Shown here one piece after another: positions 1 through 8,189 of a stretch of DNA of 64,000 nucleotides (the first letter of the stretch is position 1; the number at the start of each line of letters is the position of its first letter). Under the pieces are notes generated by a model. It ran no database searches. It worked only from the letters and a program-made list of their open reading frames with translations, and had not been told where the DNA came from. The position numbers and the translations under genes were made by a program. This DNA comes from Pirellulales bacterium (GTDB lineage: Bacteria > Planctomycetota > Planctomycetia > Pirellulales > JAICIG01), in the NCBI GenBank assembly GCA_035533075.1, contig DATLUO010000039.1:1-64000 (forward strand), read 5' to 3'.

Positions 1-300
1 CAGGGCCAGGCCCAGAACGAGCTGCCTCAACCAGGGCCTTGTGACGGGCAGGTGGAAGATCACCTTATCGGCGGGCTCGTCGTGCGAGCTAGAAAACGCT
101 TCGTCTAACGCTCGTTGGGCCGTGTCTGCTTGCCGGTAAACGAATTTGCGGCTGACCTGGAAATCTCCGGCCAAGGACGTGATGGGTTGGCTGCCCGCCA
201 AAGCGTCAACCGCAATGCGCTGTCGCTGTTGGGAGGTCAGCGACTTGGCAGGGCAAAACGAGGACTGGGAAAGGAACGATGGCTGGGTAGAATGTTGCAC
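1..300 (-). CDS. Transposase-like protein, 5' part (cut by window edge)
   Basis: An open minus-strand frame runs from a GTG at 298-300 to the left window edge: 100 codons without a stop. A good ribosome-binding site (GGAGG, complement of 309-313) lies 8 nt upstream of the GTG. The visible protein carries a helix-turn-helix-like stretch: SLTSQQRQRIAVDALAG near residues 20-36, then SRKFVYRQADTAQRALDEAF near 50-69, followed by HLPVTRPWLRQLVLGL. This matches my memory of the N-terminus of a transposase family common in planctomycetes, where a DNA-binding HTH comes before the catalytic part. The catalytic region is outside the window, so activity and the insertion-sequence ends cannot be judged. 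It lies directly downstream of the oleA-like gene on the same strand. The HTH reading is fairly firm; the transposase assignment is from recollection. Confidence 0.6.
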   Translation of the reverse strand, partial: MQHSTQPSFLSQSSFCPAKSLTSQQRQRIAVDALAGSQPITSLAGDFQVSRKFVYRQADTAQRALDEAFSSSHDEPADKVIFHLPVTRPWLRQLVLGLAL

Positions 301-461
301 GTCTGTTTCCTCCGTGAACACTGGGTGAATTCAGGACCAGTTTGGGGGAAACAGACACTTTTCGAGAATACCAACTCCAACGTAGGTTGTTACCCTGCTT
401 TGAACCACGCCTATTCTCCACAAGTGTTGTAGATCGGCAGCACGCCACCTGATCTCCCACG

Positions 462-1595
462 TCAAGTGTTTTCAAAAGCGGTGGCTTTCAGGGCGGGCAG
501 CCGCTTGTCCCGGCGCGCCGGGACTCGGTGCGTCCCTACGGGGCAAGTTTGCCAATCGACAGCGAGCATGATGACGTTCAAGCCCGAGCCGATGCCCAGC
601 ATCGCCACCCGGTCACTGGGCGAGAGGTGCCCTTGCTCGATGCCGATGGCCGCCGTGACGGGCACCGCCGCCGAGCCGGTGTTGCCCAGAAACTCGACGG
701 TCGAAAAATCGGCCTGCGGACGCAGTCTCAACGTCTCCAACAACCGCCTGCGGTGCGCCACGCCGACCTGATGGGAGAATACTTTGTCGATATCGTCCAC
801 GTCGCAACCCAGCGCATCGGTGAATCGGGCGAAGGCCTCTTTGGCGGTGGCCACGCCGGCGTGCAGCAATCGCTCGGAGTCGGTCGTCATCCAGGGCTGC
901 ATACCGCCGGCCACCGATTCGTCGCCGCCGCTGTGGCAGAGCGCGTGGTGTTGCGTGTTTGCCCGCACCACCGACGCAGTCAGCCGGTTGTACGTGCGGC
1001 TGATCTGGCGATCGACCAAGAGCACCGCCGCGCTGGCCGAGCCGATGGTGAGCGAGGCCACGGCCAGCTTCATCTGCTCCCGTGTGAGCGACGTGTCGCG
1101 GTTCAGCCTGTCGATCGTGGTCTCCACCAACGGGCGACTGCTTTCGGTGCCGACGACCAGGCCGGCACGAATCTGGCCCAGCTCGATCATGTTGGCCACT
1201 TGAAGCATGCCGTTCAGCATGCCCAGGCAGGCGTTCGACGCATCATAAATCGTGCAATCGGGGCCGAGACCAAGGCCATCGTGGACGCGGCAGGCGGTCG
1301 CCGGCTCCAGGTGGTCGCGGCACACCGAGCCGTGAATCAGGCAGCCAATATCGGCCTTGTCGATGCCGCCGGCTGCGATGGCCCGTTCGGCCGATTGAAT
1401 GCTGACATCGCTAGGCAACGTGCCGGGCGGCCAGAACCGCCGCTCGCGAATGCCGGTCATCAATTCCAGCCGGCCCTCGGGCAGCCGCAGCCGGCGATAG
1501 AGGGGCGCCAGCCGCTCTTCGATTTCGGCGGACGTAACGATCTCGTCGGGCAGCGTGTAGCCGAAAGCTTCGAGGCAAACTCGTTGGTAGCGCAT
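462..1595 (-). CDS. OleA-like thiolase-fold condensing enzyme (KAS III / 3-oxoacyl-ACP synthase III family)
   Basis: Predicted to condense two acyl thioesters. In the OleA family this is the head-to-head Claisen condensation of two fatty acyl-CoAs that starts long-chain olefin synthesis. The 377-residue protein shows Cys123 (in DASNACLGM), His275 (in SHQVGVAH) and Asn305 (in FLGNTGSAAVP), the usual Cys-His-Asn triad. It also has Glu97 in RDHLEPATA, 26 residues before the Cys. That is the spacing I recall for the OleA base Glu117/Cys143, and ordinary FabH lacks this Glu. The C-terminal LGIGSGLN motif also fits OleA. About 29 residues follow the usual end of the fold, and their DNA looks like intergenic repeat sequence. 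No oleB, oleC or oleD is visible; a transposase-like gene lies downstream instead. A plain FabH-like role remains possible. Confidence 0.75.
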   Translation of the reverse strand: MRYQRVCLEAFGYTLPDEIVTSAEIEERLAPLYRRLRLPEGRLELMTGIRERRFWPPGTLPSDVSIQSAERAIAAGGIDKADIGCLIHGSVCRDHLEPATACRVHDGLGLGPDCTIYDASNACLGMLNGMLQVANMIELGQIRAGLVVGTESSRPLVETTIDRLNRDTSLTREQMKLAVASLTIGSASAAVLLVDRQISRTYNRLTASVVRANTQHHALCHSGGDESVAGGMQPWMTTDSERLLHAGVATAKEAFARFTDALGCDVDDIDKVFSHQVGVAHRRRLLETLRLRPQADFSTVEFLGNTGSAAVPVTAAIGIEQGHLSPSDRVAMLGIGSGLNVIMLAVDWQTCPVGTHRVPARRDKRLPALKATAFENT

Positions 1596-1660
1596 GGAGT
1601 GCTCACAGATTGGAAGATGCCTTCAACATAAGACGGCAAACCGCGGTGGTAAAGCGGCGA

Positions 1661-1767
1661 TTCAGGGTTCAGGGTTCAGGGTTCAGGATGAGAGATGAGG
1701 GATGAGGGATGAGAGATGAGTCAGGCATCTGAACCCTGAACCCTGAACCCTGAACCCTGAACCCTGA
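1661..1767. repeat. Heptamer (TTCAGGG)n / GATGAG-rich inverted repeat
   Basis: About four TTCAGGG units (1661-1687) are followed by a GATGAGA/GGATGAG-rich stretch (1688-1720), then about five GAACCCT units (1731-1767). The two outer blocks are inverted copies, so the element can fold into a hairpin. Related blocks recur near 25347, 30290, 30418, 51836 and 53557. It lies just upstream of the oleA-like gene. Confidence 0.9.
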
Positions 1768-2200
1768 GTCCCGGACCCTCCCACTGCTATCACTCCACTG
1801 CTAGCACATTATCTTGGGGTCCCAGCGCGGCACACCCACAAAATAGCCGAATTGCTTGCGTTTTTGAGAGACGGGCTTATAAATCTCCCGTCGCTTGTCG
1901 CGTGGGCAAGCGGGTGGGCAGAGTGTTTTTGTCTCAGGGATTTCGAGGCTACAAGTTCAAACCCAGGTTGCTCCGGCGTAGTGCCCAAGATGGGGACGTG
2001 AGCGTGGCCGCTGGCCGCGTTCACGCCGTGGTGGTGTCAAGGATGACTCGCGAAGCTGAATTCTTCGTCGTCTCTCAATCTTCCGGCTGGCAATCCGTCG
2101 GCCGCGATGCCTCCTCCGCTCGACGGCGCTTCGATGAGCCTCGAAGTCGTTCCGTTCCGTTCCTCTATCAGGACAAGGATCTGTCCAAGGAGTGTGGAAG
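1768..2200. other. Intergenic stretch without a convincing gene
   Basis: About 430 nt between the heptamer repeat and the amidotransferase-like gene. Open frames exist on both strands (for example minus 1809-2024), but none has a good ribosome-binding site or a recognisable protein pattern. The last 15 nt hold the AAGGAG of the next gene (2187-2192). Confidence 0.6.
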
Positions 2201-2950
2201 ATGAAGCAGTCGAAACCGTTGATCGGATTGAACGCAGACTACCGCCCGGCCAAGAAGGATTCTCCGGCCTTCAGCTATCTCTGCGCGGGCTATTATGACT
2301 CGGTGGTGCGGGCGGGCGGTTTGCCGATCGTCATCCCGCCGCTGGTCGAAGATGCCGACGTCGACCGCGTTCTCGACATGCTCGACGCGGTGGTGTTGGT
2401 GGGCGGGGGCGATCTCGATCCGCGTCGCGACGGGTTCATGTTGCACCCTTCGGTGCGGATGCTCGACAACCGCCGCGAAACGTTCGACCGCCGGTTGATG
2501 AAGCACGTTTCCGACCGCCGCATGCCGGTGTTCGGCATCGGCGTGGGCATGCAGTTGCTCAACGTCCACGAGGGCGGAAATCTCTTCTTGCACATCCCCG
2601 AAGACCTGCCGAAAGCCCTGCCGCACCGCGACGCCCTGGATGCCGCCCACCGGCATGCGTTGGAAGTCGTGCCCGGCTCGCTGATGGAGCGGGTGTATGG
2701 CGAGGGTGAAATCCGCGTCAACAGCCTGCACCACATGGCGATTGACGAGGTGGCTCCGGGCTTCGCGGCAACGGCGCGATGTCCGGACGGCGTGGTGGAG
2801 GCGATCGAGAGCACGCAGAGCGAGTGGTTCGCGATCGGCACGCAATTCCATCCCGAAAGCGACTCCGCCAGCGCGCTCGACCTGCGGATCTTCGAGGAGT
2901 TCATCGACGGCATCCGTACACCCAGCGGCGCCATGCGATTGGTGGCTTAA
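2201..2950 (+). CDS. Peptidase C26 / PuuD-like class I amidotransferase protein lacking the catalytic Cys
   Basis: The 249-residue protein matches the gamma-glutamyl-gamma-aminobutyrate hydrolase (PuuD) family of class I glutamine amidotransferase domains. It has VLVGGGDLDP near residue 65, the nucleophile-elbow region at 110-118, and GTQFHPE (His217, Glu219) at the C-terminus. Family members normally read G-I-C-R-G at the elbow; here it is G-I-G-V-G, so Gly114 replaces the nucleophilic Cys and Val115 the Arg. The protein probably cannot hydrolyse amides by the usual mechanism and may bind ligand or act in regulation. The ATG at 2201 is preferred because AAGGAG (2187-2192) lies 8 nt upstream; a GTG at 2192 overlaps that site. 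No clear operon partner. Family assignment is secure; function is unknown. Confidence 0.8.
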   Translation: MKQSKPLIGLNADYRPAKKDSPAFSYLCAGYYDSVVRAGGLPIVIPPLVEDADVDRVLDMLDAVVLVGGGDLDPRRDGFMLHPSVRMLDNRRETFDRRLMKHVSDRRMPVFGIGVGMQLLNVHEGGNLFLHIPEDLPKALPHRDALDAAHRHALEVVPGSLMERVYGEGEIRVNSLHHMAIDEVAPGFAATARCPDGVVEAIESTQSEWFAIGTQFHPESDSASALDLRIFEEFIDGIRTPSGAMRLVA

Positions 2951-3193
2951 GGCCACAAGGGTTTGCCGCCCCCAGACACAAAGACACGAAGGCCCAGGCC
3001 GCCTTCGTGCTCTTTGTGTCGTCGTGCTCCTCTTGCGCGCGTTGCCCAAGCAAACGGGTCCGGCAAAGTTTTACTTCCCCGCGCAGCGGGACGACTTGGA
3101 AACCGGCTTGCCTCGCGGATGTTTCCTGATAAGTTAAACTGCTTCTGCGCGTCGGCCTGCCAGAAAAGCGAAGCTCATGAATGGCCGATGGAC

Positions 3194-3268
3194 GGTGGCT
3201 GTAGCTCAGTTGGTTAGAGCACCAGATTGTGGATCTGGGGGCCGTGGGTTCAAGTCCCATCAGCCACC
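3194..3268 (+). tRNA. tRNA-His (GTG anticodon)
   Basis: A complete cloverleaf can be read. The acceptor stem GTGGCTG (3195-3201) pairs with CAGCCAC (3261-3267). An extra 5' G (3194) faces the discriminator C (3268), the hallmark of tRNA-His. The anticodon loop contains TTGTGGA (anticodon GTG) and the T arm reads GTGGGTTCAAGTCCCAT. The CCA end is not encoded. Confidence 0.95.
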
Positions 3269-3290
3269 CCTTGTAAACTCGTGCTGAGGC

Positions 3291-3327
3291 AAAAAAAGCG
3301 GCCGGGCGGCTTTCGCCGCCCAGCCGC
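3291..3327 (-). terminator. Rho-independent terminator of the hsp20 gene
   Basis: On the minus strand, a GC-rich stem (GCGGC-GGGCGGC against GCCGCCC-GCCGC, each arm interrupted once, with a 4-nt loop) is followed by seven T residues (complement of A at 3291-3297). It starts 24 nt after the hsp20 stop codon and lies between that gene and the convergent tRNA-His. Confidence 0.85.
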
Positions 3328-3350
3328 GTTCCACGGGAAGCTACCTTGCC

Positions 3351-3797
3351 TTACGATTTCACTTCCACTCGCTGTGGTTTTTGCTCCTCCGTCTTGGGCA
3401 CCGAGATCCTCAGCACGCCTTCCTTGTACTCGGCCGCGATCTTCTCCGCAGCCACTTTGCCGGGGATCGGAATCACTCGACGGAACTCACCGTAGGTGCG
3501 CTCGATGCGATGGAAGGTTTTCCCCTTCTCCTCTTTCTCTTCCTTCTTCTCGCCGCTGACCCACAGCTCACCGTTCTTCAACTCGACTTTGAACTCCTCG
3601 GGTTTCATGCCGGGCAGTTCAAGCGCGACTTCGTACCCCGTCTCGGTCTCGGCCAGATTGGCTGCCGGAACGAATCCGACCAGCCACCTGCCCTCCTCGG
3701 GGGCGAAGAACCTGTCCATCAGGTTCTCCATCTCCCTCTCGAACCGAACCAGAGGCCGAGGAAGCCGTTCGACACGTGGAACCAATGTTCCAAACAT
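3351..3797 (-). CDS. Small heat-shock protein (Hsp20 / alpha-crystallin family)
   Basis: ATP-independent holdase chaperone that binds unfolding proteins in the cytoplasm. The 148-residue protein has the usual layout. A short N-terminal arm carries RFEREMENLMDRFF. The alpha-crystallin domain runs from about residue 45 (ANLAETETGYEVALELPGMK) to FRRVIPIP and the G-V-L motif (YKEGVLRISVPK). A short charged tail follows. The ATG at 3797 is preferred over one five codons upstream because AGGAGG sits 6-8 nt before it. A strong terminator follows, so it is probably monocistronic. Upstream is about 640 nt without a gene; no heat-shock operator such as CIRCE was recognised there. Confidence 0.93.
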   Translation of the reverse strand: MFGTLVPRVERLPRPLVRFEREMENLMDRFFAPEEGRWLVGFVPAANLAETETGYEVALELPGMKPEEFKVELKNGELWVSGEKKEEKEEKGKTFHRIERTYGEFRRVIPIPGKVAAEKIAAEYKEGVLRISVPKTEEQKPQRVEVKS

Positions 3798-4436
3798 GAC
3801 ACACCTCCTCAAGAACTGAACCTTGTCAAAGCCTCACCGGCCGGGCCACCGCGGCCCAGCCTCCATTTTTAATACGCCGCCGGCCCGAACGCGGTTGTGG
3901 ATTTTTTCCAAACTTCTTGCCGCCGCGGGCGTACAAAATAGGGAGCGGGGAGGAGGCAGGAAGGGGGCAGGAAGTGGCAAGCTGTCGAGCACAAAGGAGA
4001 CTGATCTTCGCTGACGAACGATATCGGAAGGGAGCCTCGCGAGCGGGGATGTGAGCTTCGACTTTACGTGGCGCCTGCCGAGGGAGGCAGCCAGGCGGCG
4101 CATCCTGCCAGCGGGAAAAACGGCGACTTGCAACGCTTGCGAGGCTCGGGATTGAGGCCGCAGAAGGGCGGCTTTTCGTGGAGGATGGGCTTCCTTGCCC
4201 GTCGCATGGGTGGTGACGGCCTAGGAAGGCCATCCGCCTGGGAAGTTGAACGTGCGTTCGGGCGCGCGGACGTGCTAGACAGCCCGCCCTAAGATGGGCG
4301 CCTGTCAGCAAAGAGCGTAGAAACACGCTTTCTCACGCCGGCACGAAAGCTGCCTCCTAAGCTGGTGCCCGCGATCTTTGAGCAAGTTGCTCTTTACGGC
4401 GACGAGATCGCGACGGCTTTGGCGAAGGAGGCGACC
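3798..4436. other. Intergenic region with an imperfect palindrome (GGCCTAGGAAGGCC family)
   Basis: About 640 nt between divergent hsp20 and the ECF sigma gene. An inverted repeat (arms 4181-4203 and 4214-4237, core CCTAGGAAGGCCATCC) belongs to the family also seen at 14446-14505, 27944-28004 and as a half copy inside the coding region near 53090. A minus-strand frame at 3826-4326 is open but looks like non-coding translation. Confidence 0.7.
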
Positions 4437-5063
4437 ATGGCCACAAATCTTAGTACGACGTCCGATTCCGATCTGCCGGCAGAACCACCGCCGTTGAGCG
4501 ACGAAGCGTTGCTGTTGCGGTATCGCGACCAGCGCGACCAAGACGCGTTCGGTGAATTGGTAGGGCGTTACCAGGAGGAGTTGTTCCATTACTTGTGGCG
4601 ATATTTGCACGATGCCAGCCTGGCCGAAGAAGTCTTTCAGATGGCCTGTTTGCGGCTGGCCCAGCACAGCGACCGCTTTTTGCCCGACCATCGGGTCAAG
4701 CCCTGGTTCTACACCATCGCCACCCACTTGGCGATCGACGCACTTCGTCATGCGGGCCGCCACGCCGCCACCAGTCTCGATGCCGAGCACGGTGACGATG
4801 CTACATTGAGTGAGCTTTTGGTCGGACACGGCGACGATCCCACGGCGCACCTGGAACAGCAAGAGCGGCAAGCGTGGCTGAGACAGGCGATCGCGGAATT
4901 GCCGCCGCACCTGCGCGACGGACTCAACCTCGTCTATTTCGAGGGTCTGAAATATGCCGACGCCGCGCGGCGACTCGGCATCCCGTTGGGTACGCTCAAG
5001 TCTCGGATGCACGAATCGCTGGTCAAGCTGAACGAGGCATGGCAACGGGATGCGAGGGTGTAG
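4437..5063 (+). CDS. ECF-type RNA polymerase sigma factor
   Basis: The 208-residue protein has both ECF sigma regions. Region 2 includes RYRDQRDQDAFGELVGRYQ, the -10 recognition stretch LAEEVFQMACLRLAQH and the PWFYTIATHLAIDALRH helix. Region 4 includes LPPHLRDGLNLVYFEGLKYADAARRLGIPLGTLKSRM, a helix-turn-helix for the -35 box. The linker of about 45 residues is acidic. The ATG at 4437 follows AAGGAGG at good spacing. No anti-sigma gene is adjacent, because the next gene is convergent and encodes a slipin. The trigger and regulon are unknown. Confidence 0.9.
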   Translation: MATNLSTTSDSDLPAEPPPLSDEALLLRYRDQRDQDAFGELVGRYQEELFHYLWRYLHDASLAEEVFQMACLRLAQHSDRFLPDHRVKPWFYTIATHLAIDALRHAGRHAATSLDAEHGDDATLSELLVGHGDDPTAHLEQQERQAWLRQAIAELPPHLRDGLNLVYFEGLKYADAARRLGIPLGTLKSRMHESLVKLNEAWQRDARV

Positions 5064-5080
5064 CCGGCGAGCGTGAGAAA

Positions 5081-5989
5081 TCAGGCGGTTGTAAGCTGGC
5101 CGTTGTGCTCATGGGTACGTGCCAAGGCGTTGATGGCGTCCATCACGTCGATCGGCACGGCCAAGACCACGGTGTTCGACGACGTGGGTCCAAGTCCGTC
5201 GATCGTCTGCAGGGTGCGAAGCTGCATCGCGCCGGGGCTGGCAAACATCGTTTTGGCGGCCAGCGCCAGGTTCGCGGCCGCTTCGCGATCACCCTCGGCC
5301 TTCGTGATCGTGGCCCGCTTCTCGCGCTCGGCCGAGGCCTGCCGCGACATCATCTTCTTCAGCTCTTCGGGCATGTCGATGTCTTGAATGCGGATGCCCG
5401 TCACTTCCAGCCCCCAGCCTTCGATGTCTTTTTCGACGTTGGCCTCGATGGCCTTGCCGATGGCCTCCCGTTCCACGAGGAGTTGATCGAGCGTCATTTG
5501 CCCGATCACGTCGCGCAGCGAGGTTTGAGCATACTGCGAGATGGCATAACGGTAGTCCTGGACCTTGATGATGGCGTCGGCGACGTTATCGACCTTGAAA
5601 AAGAGCACTCCGTTGATCTGCACCGGCACGTTGTCCTTCGTGATCACCTGTTGCGTGGGGATGTCGTTGGCGCGAATACGGGTATCGACTTTGCGCACCT
5701 GATCGACCAGCGGAATGATGCAGAACAGGCCGGGACCACGCACCGCGTGATACTTTCCCAGGCGAAAGACGATGGCTTTTTCCCATTGCGCGGCGAGCTG
5801 AATGCTCGACGACGCGATCACGGCGAGAGGCAGCCAGAGCACGGCGAAGGCGATTGCCAACGACGTACTTTCGGCCGCGATCAGCAGGCCCATCAAAGTC
5901 CCGATGATTAGCAAACCGACGAACGCCAGACTGGAAATGTAGTTGATCACCGCGGACCTCGCTGTATAGGGAAAAGTGTAAGTTTTCAC
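5081..5989 (-). CDS. SPFH/stomatin-like (slipin) membrane protein
   Basis: A membrane-anchored prohibitin-homology protein that likely forms oligomeric membrane microdomains. Two closely spaced hydrophobic segments (about residues 17-60) are followed by the SPFH domain: WEKAIVFRLGKYHAVRGPGLFCIIP, VDTRIRANDIPTQQVITKDNVPV, and the conserved IDMPEELKKMMSRQASAEREKRA helix before a short C-terminal tail. Length is typical of bacterial slipins. Two GTG starts are possible. The one at 5989 has GGAG only 1 nt away. The one at 5950 has GAGG 6 nt upstream and would give a 289-residue protein; I consider the shorter form at least as likely. NfeD, a common partner, is not adjacent. Confidence 0.88.
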   Translation of the reverse strand: MKTYTFPYTARSAVINYISSLAFVGLLIIGTLMGLLIAAESTSLAIAFAVLWLPLAVIASSSIQLAAQWEKAIVFRLGKYHAVRGPGLFCIIPLVDQVRKVDTRIRANDIPTQQVITKDNVPVQINGVLFFKVDNVADAIIKVQDYRYAISQYAQTSLRDVIGQMTLDQLLVEREAIGKAIEANVEKDIEGWGLEVTGIRIQDIDMPEELKKMMSRQASAEREKRATITKAEGDREAAANLALAAKTMFASPGAMQLRTLQTIDGLGPTSSNTVVLAVPIDVMDAINALARTHEHNGQLTTA

Positions 5990-6162
5990 TCTCCTGCACG
6001 ATCAATGCCAGTTTGGTCGATCGCGGCGAAAATCGGTGATTCGCCAGCAAACCTGCCCGCGCGGCGGTTGTTTTATCTAAACCGCATGCGTTTGCCGCCT
6101 TCCGGTCCGTGCCAACTCGCTCGCTGGGAGCGGAACCGCGCGCCTTTCGGCCACGCCGGAGG

Positions 6163-7872
6163 CTAGCCACCGCCCCAAGGGGGAAGCTTGATGGGTTCGA
6201 TGAAAGCAGGCGCGCCGACGGACTTCATGTGCCGTCGATAAAGCTTGCCGCCGCCGGTGGCGAACAGCATATCGAACTGCTTGCCACCGAAGCAGACGCT
6301 GGTCGCGCCGCCGGCGGGCAACGGCAGAATTCCGCGCGAACGGCCGTTGCGATCGAAAATCTGTACGCCCATGTGCGTGGCGACATAGGGACGCCCGTCG
6401 CGGTCCATGCACATATTGCCGGCGCCGCTGTCGACGGCCCAGTCCGGCACGTGCATCCAGTAAAATCGCTGTTTCAATTCGACCGTGCCGTCTTGCTTCA
6501 CGCGGTAACTGTAACCCCAATGAGTGCGGCTTTCCATCACGGCCAACCACAGGCCGTCCGGCGACAAAGCGATGCCCGTCGGATTCTTCAAGCCTTCATC
6601 CAGAAGCGTCTTCGTGCCGTCGGATTTGATCAGCCACACGTTGCCGGCCGCCCCATCCGTGGCGTAGAGGTCGCCCCGATGCGTGGCGGTGAGGCAAGTC
6701 GCCTCGATGTCGTCGACGCACACCGCTTGACCGTCGGCCTGGAAAGCGAAGGCTTTGTCCGCGGGAACGTTCGCGGCGTCAGCGATCTTGCCGTCAAGAT
6801 CGAGCTTGCGGGTCCGCCCGGCCGCAATGTCGTGAAAGAACACCTGGCCCTGTGGATTGGCGGCGAGATGGCTGCAGGCGTCGCAGGCCTCGCTGACGAC
6901 CTCCCAAGTCGAGTTGGGGTCGAGCGTCGCCTTGAGCACGACGTTCTGGGTCTTGGCCGTTTGCGGCGCCAAGGGTTTGTGCCAATCTTTCCAGAGAAAA
7001 CGCATGGCGTCGGGAAAGATCGCCGTCGCGTGCTTGCCGCTGTGCGGGCCGGTTCCCCAAACATGCTGGTGCTCATAGCCGGAAAACTCCAAGGCCCGGT
7101 CGAGCGTCATGTTGCCCATCCACCAGTCGCCGACTTCGGGGCCGCCCATCCACTGGTCGTTTTCGCCGTCCTGCTGGAAGACGCGAATCGGCTTCGGCTC
7201 GGTTTTGCGCACGAGCACGGGATAGCGGTCGCCGCCGCGCATGCCCACGAACGTGCCGATGGCCGAAAACACGCGTCGAAACTGGTCCGGCCGCTCCCAG
7301 GCGAGCGTGAAGGCCGCGATGCCGCCGGTGCTGCCGCCGCCCGTGCAGCGGTCGTTGGGATCGGCCGACAGCCTGATCGGCAGCCCGTCCGGCGTCTGCC
7401 GTTTTTCGACTTCGGGAAAAACTTCATCGACGATCAAGCGGGCCAACGAGTCGTTCAGACCGTCGAACTCGAAGCTGCGATCGAAACGCGGATTCTCCTG
7501 CTTGTTCCGCGACGCAACCGTGCCCGACGAAACGCCGATGGCAATCGTCACGGGCATCTCGCCTTTGTGGATCAGATTGTCGAACACCACCGGAACGCCG
7601 AAGCCCAGCGCATCGAGCCCCACGTACACGCAGGCGGTCTTGTCGCCTTGGTACTGTGCGGGCACATAGACGGTGATATTGCGGCTGGTGCCGGGAAAAA
7701 CCTTCGATTCTTCGAACCGGAACGAAAACGTCTTTCCCTTCGGCACGCCCTGTTGAGGCTTTGAATCGGCTCCCGGTTCGTAGTCGTCGATGCCCGTCTT
7801 CGCCGGCTGCGCGTGGACACGGGCGGCGGTGCAAACGACGAGACAGAGTAGCAGTGTCTGGAAGGCTCTCAT
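6163..7872 (-). CDS. Secreted esterase (alpha/beta hydrolase) fused to an SMP-30/gluconolactonase-like propeller
   Basis: The 569-residue protein starts with a signal peptide (MRAFQTLLLCLVVCTAARVHA), so it acts outside the cytoplasmic membrane. Residues of about 45-300 resemble enterochelin esterase/esterase D hydrolases: RNITVYVPAQY at the start, a nucleophile-elbow-like CTGGGSTGGIAAF, and a His in WGTGPHSGKHA. From about residue 320 a second half shows repeated strands with GIALSPDG, GNMCMDRDGRPYVATHMG and GATSVCFGG. This pattern is typical of SMP-30/gluconolactonase beta-propellers. The combination suggests a sugar- or polyphenol-ester-degrading enzyme, but no substrate can be named. An upstream in-frame extension to 8145 was rejected because it reads through a gene relic before the signal peptide. 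Confidence 0.8.
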   Translation of the reverse strand: MRAFQTLLLCLVVCTAARVHAQPAKTGIDDYEPGADSKPQQGVPKGKTFSFRFEESKVFPGTSRNITVYVPAQYQGDKTACVYVGLDALGFGVPVVFDNLIHKGEMPVTIAIGVSSGTVASRNKQENPRFDRSFEFDGLNDSLARLIVDEVFPEVEKRQTPDGLPIRLSADPNDRCTGGGSTGGIAAFTLAWERPDQFRRVFSAIGTFVGMRGGDRYPVLVRKTEPKPIRVFQQDGENDQWMGGPEVGDWWMGNMTLDRALEFSGYEHQHVWGTGPHSGKHATAIFPDAMRFLWKDWHKPLAPQTAKTQNVVLKATLDPNSTWEVVSEACDACSHLAANPQGQVFFHDIAAGRTRKLDLDGKIADAANVPADKAFAFQADGQAVCVDDIEATCLTATHRGDLYATDGAAGNVWLIKSDGTKTLLDEGLKNPTGIALSPDGLWLAVMESRTHWGYSYRVKQDGTVELKQRFYWMHVPDWAVDSGAGNMCMDRDGRPYVATHMGVQIFDRNGRSRGILPLPAGGATSVCFGGKQFDMLFATGGGKLYRRHMKSVGAPAFIEPIKLPPWGGG

Positions 7873-7920
7873 TTCTGGCGGGACCCGATGTAGATTAATG
7901 TGGTTCCGTCGGTTGATCGA

Positions 7921-8022
7921 ATCGGCTTCGTCCGGCCCGAGTGCGCGTGTGGCGCCGGTGCTGAAAAGCCATTCTACTTTGATCTGTTCCAGAACCAAAA
8001 CCCGTGCGCCAGTGAAGACGTG
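7921..8022 (-). pseudogene. Relic copy of the 3' end of the HEAT-protein gene
   Basis: On the minus strand this stretch encodes KVEWLFSTGATRALGPDEA, matching KVEWFSSTGAARALGPEEA near the C-terminus of the HEAT protein (9014-10582). The flanking HVFTGAR also resembles HYVATAR there. The DNA is similar too: 7915-7997 against 9050-9132, roughly four of five bases by eye in the better half. It has no start codon of its own. Both copies have the same orientation and flank the two genes at 8190-8968. Confidence 0.65.
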
Positions 8023-8189
8023 CGGTTCAGGTCCATCCGCCATCTCACGGCTCCGCCGCCGGCGCCGAAAAAGCGCCGCATCGGCCCGGTTGTGCGAATC
8101 GAACTGCTGCGGATCTGCCCGCGCCACGCGGGACCATGCGGGCAAGACTGATTGACCCGGTACGCGATCCGTGGGAGACTAACGTTGGC

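Noticed and set aside
528-1631. Long plus-strand frame of 367 codons
   Set aside because: It is antisense to the OleA-like gene, has a basic/Arg-Gly-rich composition typical of shadow frames in GC-rich DNA, and lacks a ribosome site.
1661-1767. CRISPR array
   Set aside because: The tandem units are 7-8 nt with no spacers; no cas gene is present anywhere in the window.
1809-2024. Minus-strand 71-codon frame
   Set aside because: No ribosome site or recognised pattern; the translation looks like repeat-type sequence.
3826-4326. Minus-strand 166-codon frame upstream of the sigma factor
   Set aside because: It runs through a palindromic repeat, is Arg/Pro/Ser-rich and has no homologous pattern.
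7873-8145. N-terminal extension of the esterase gene
   Set aside because: The extra 91 codons precede a clear signal peptide and overlap the HEAT-gene relic.
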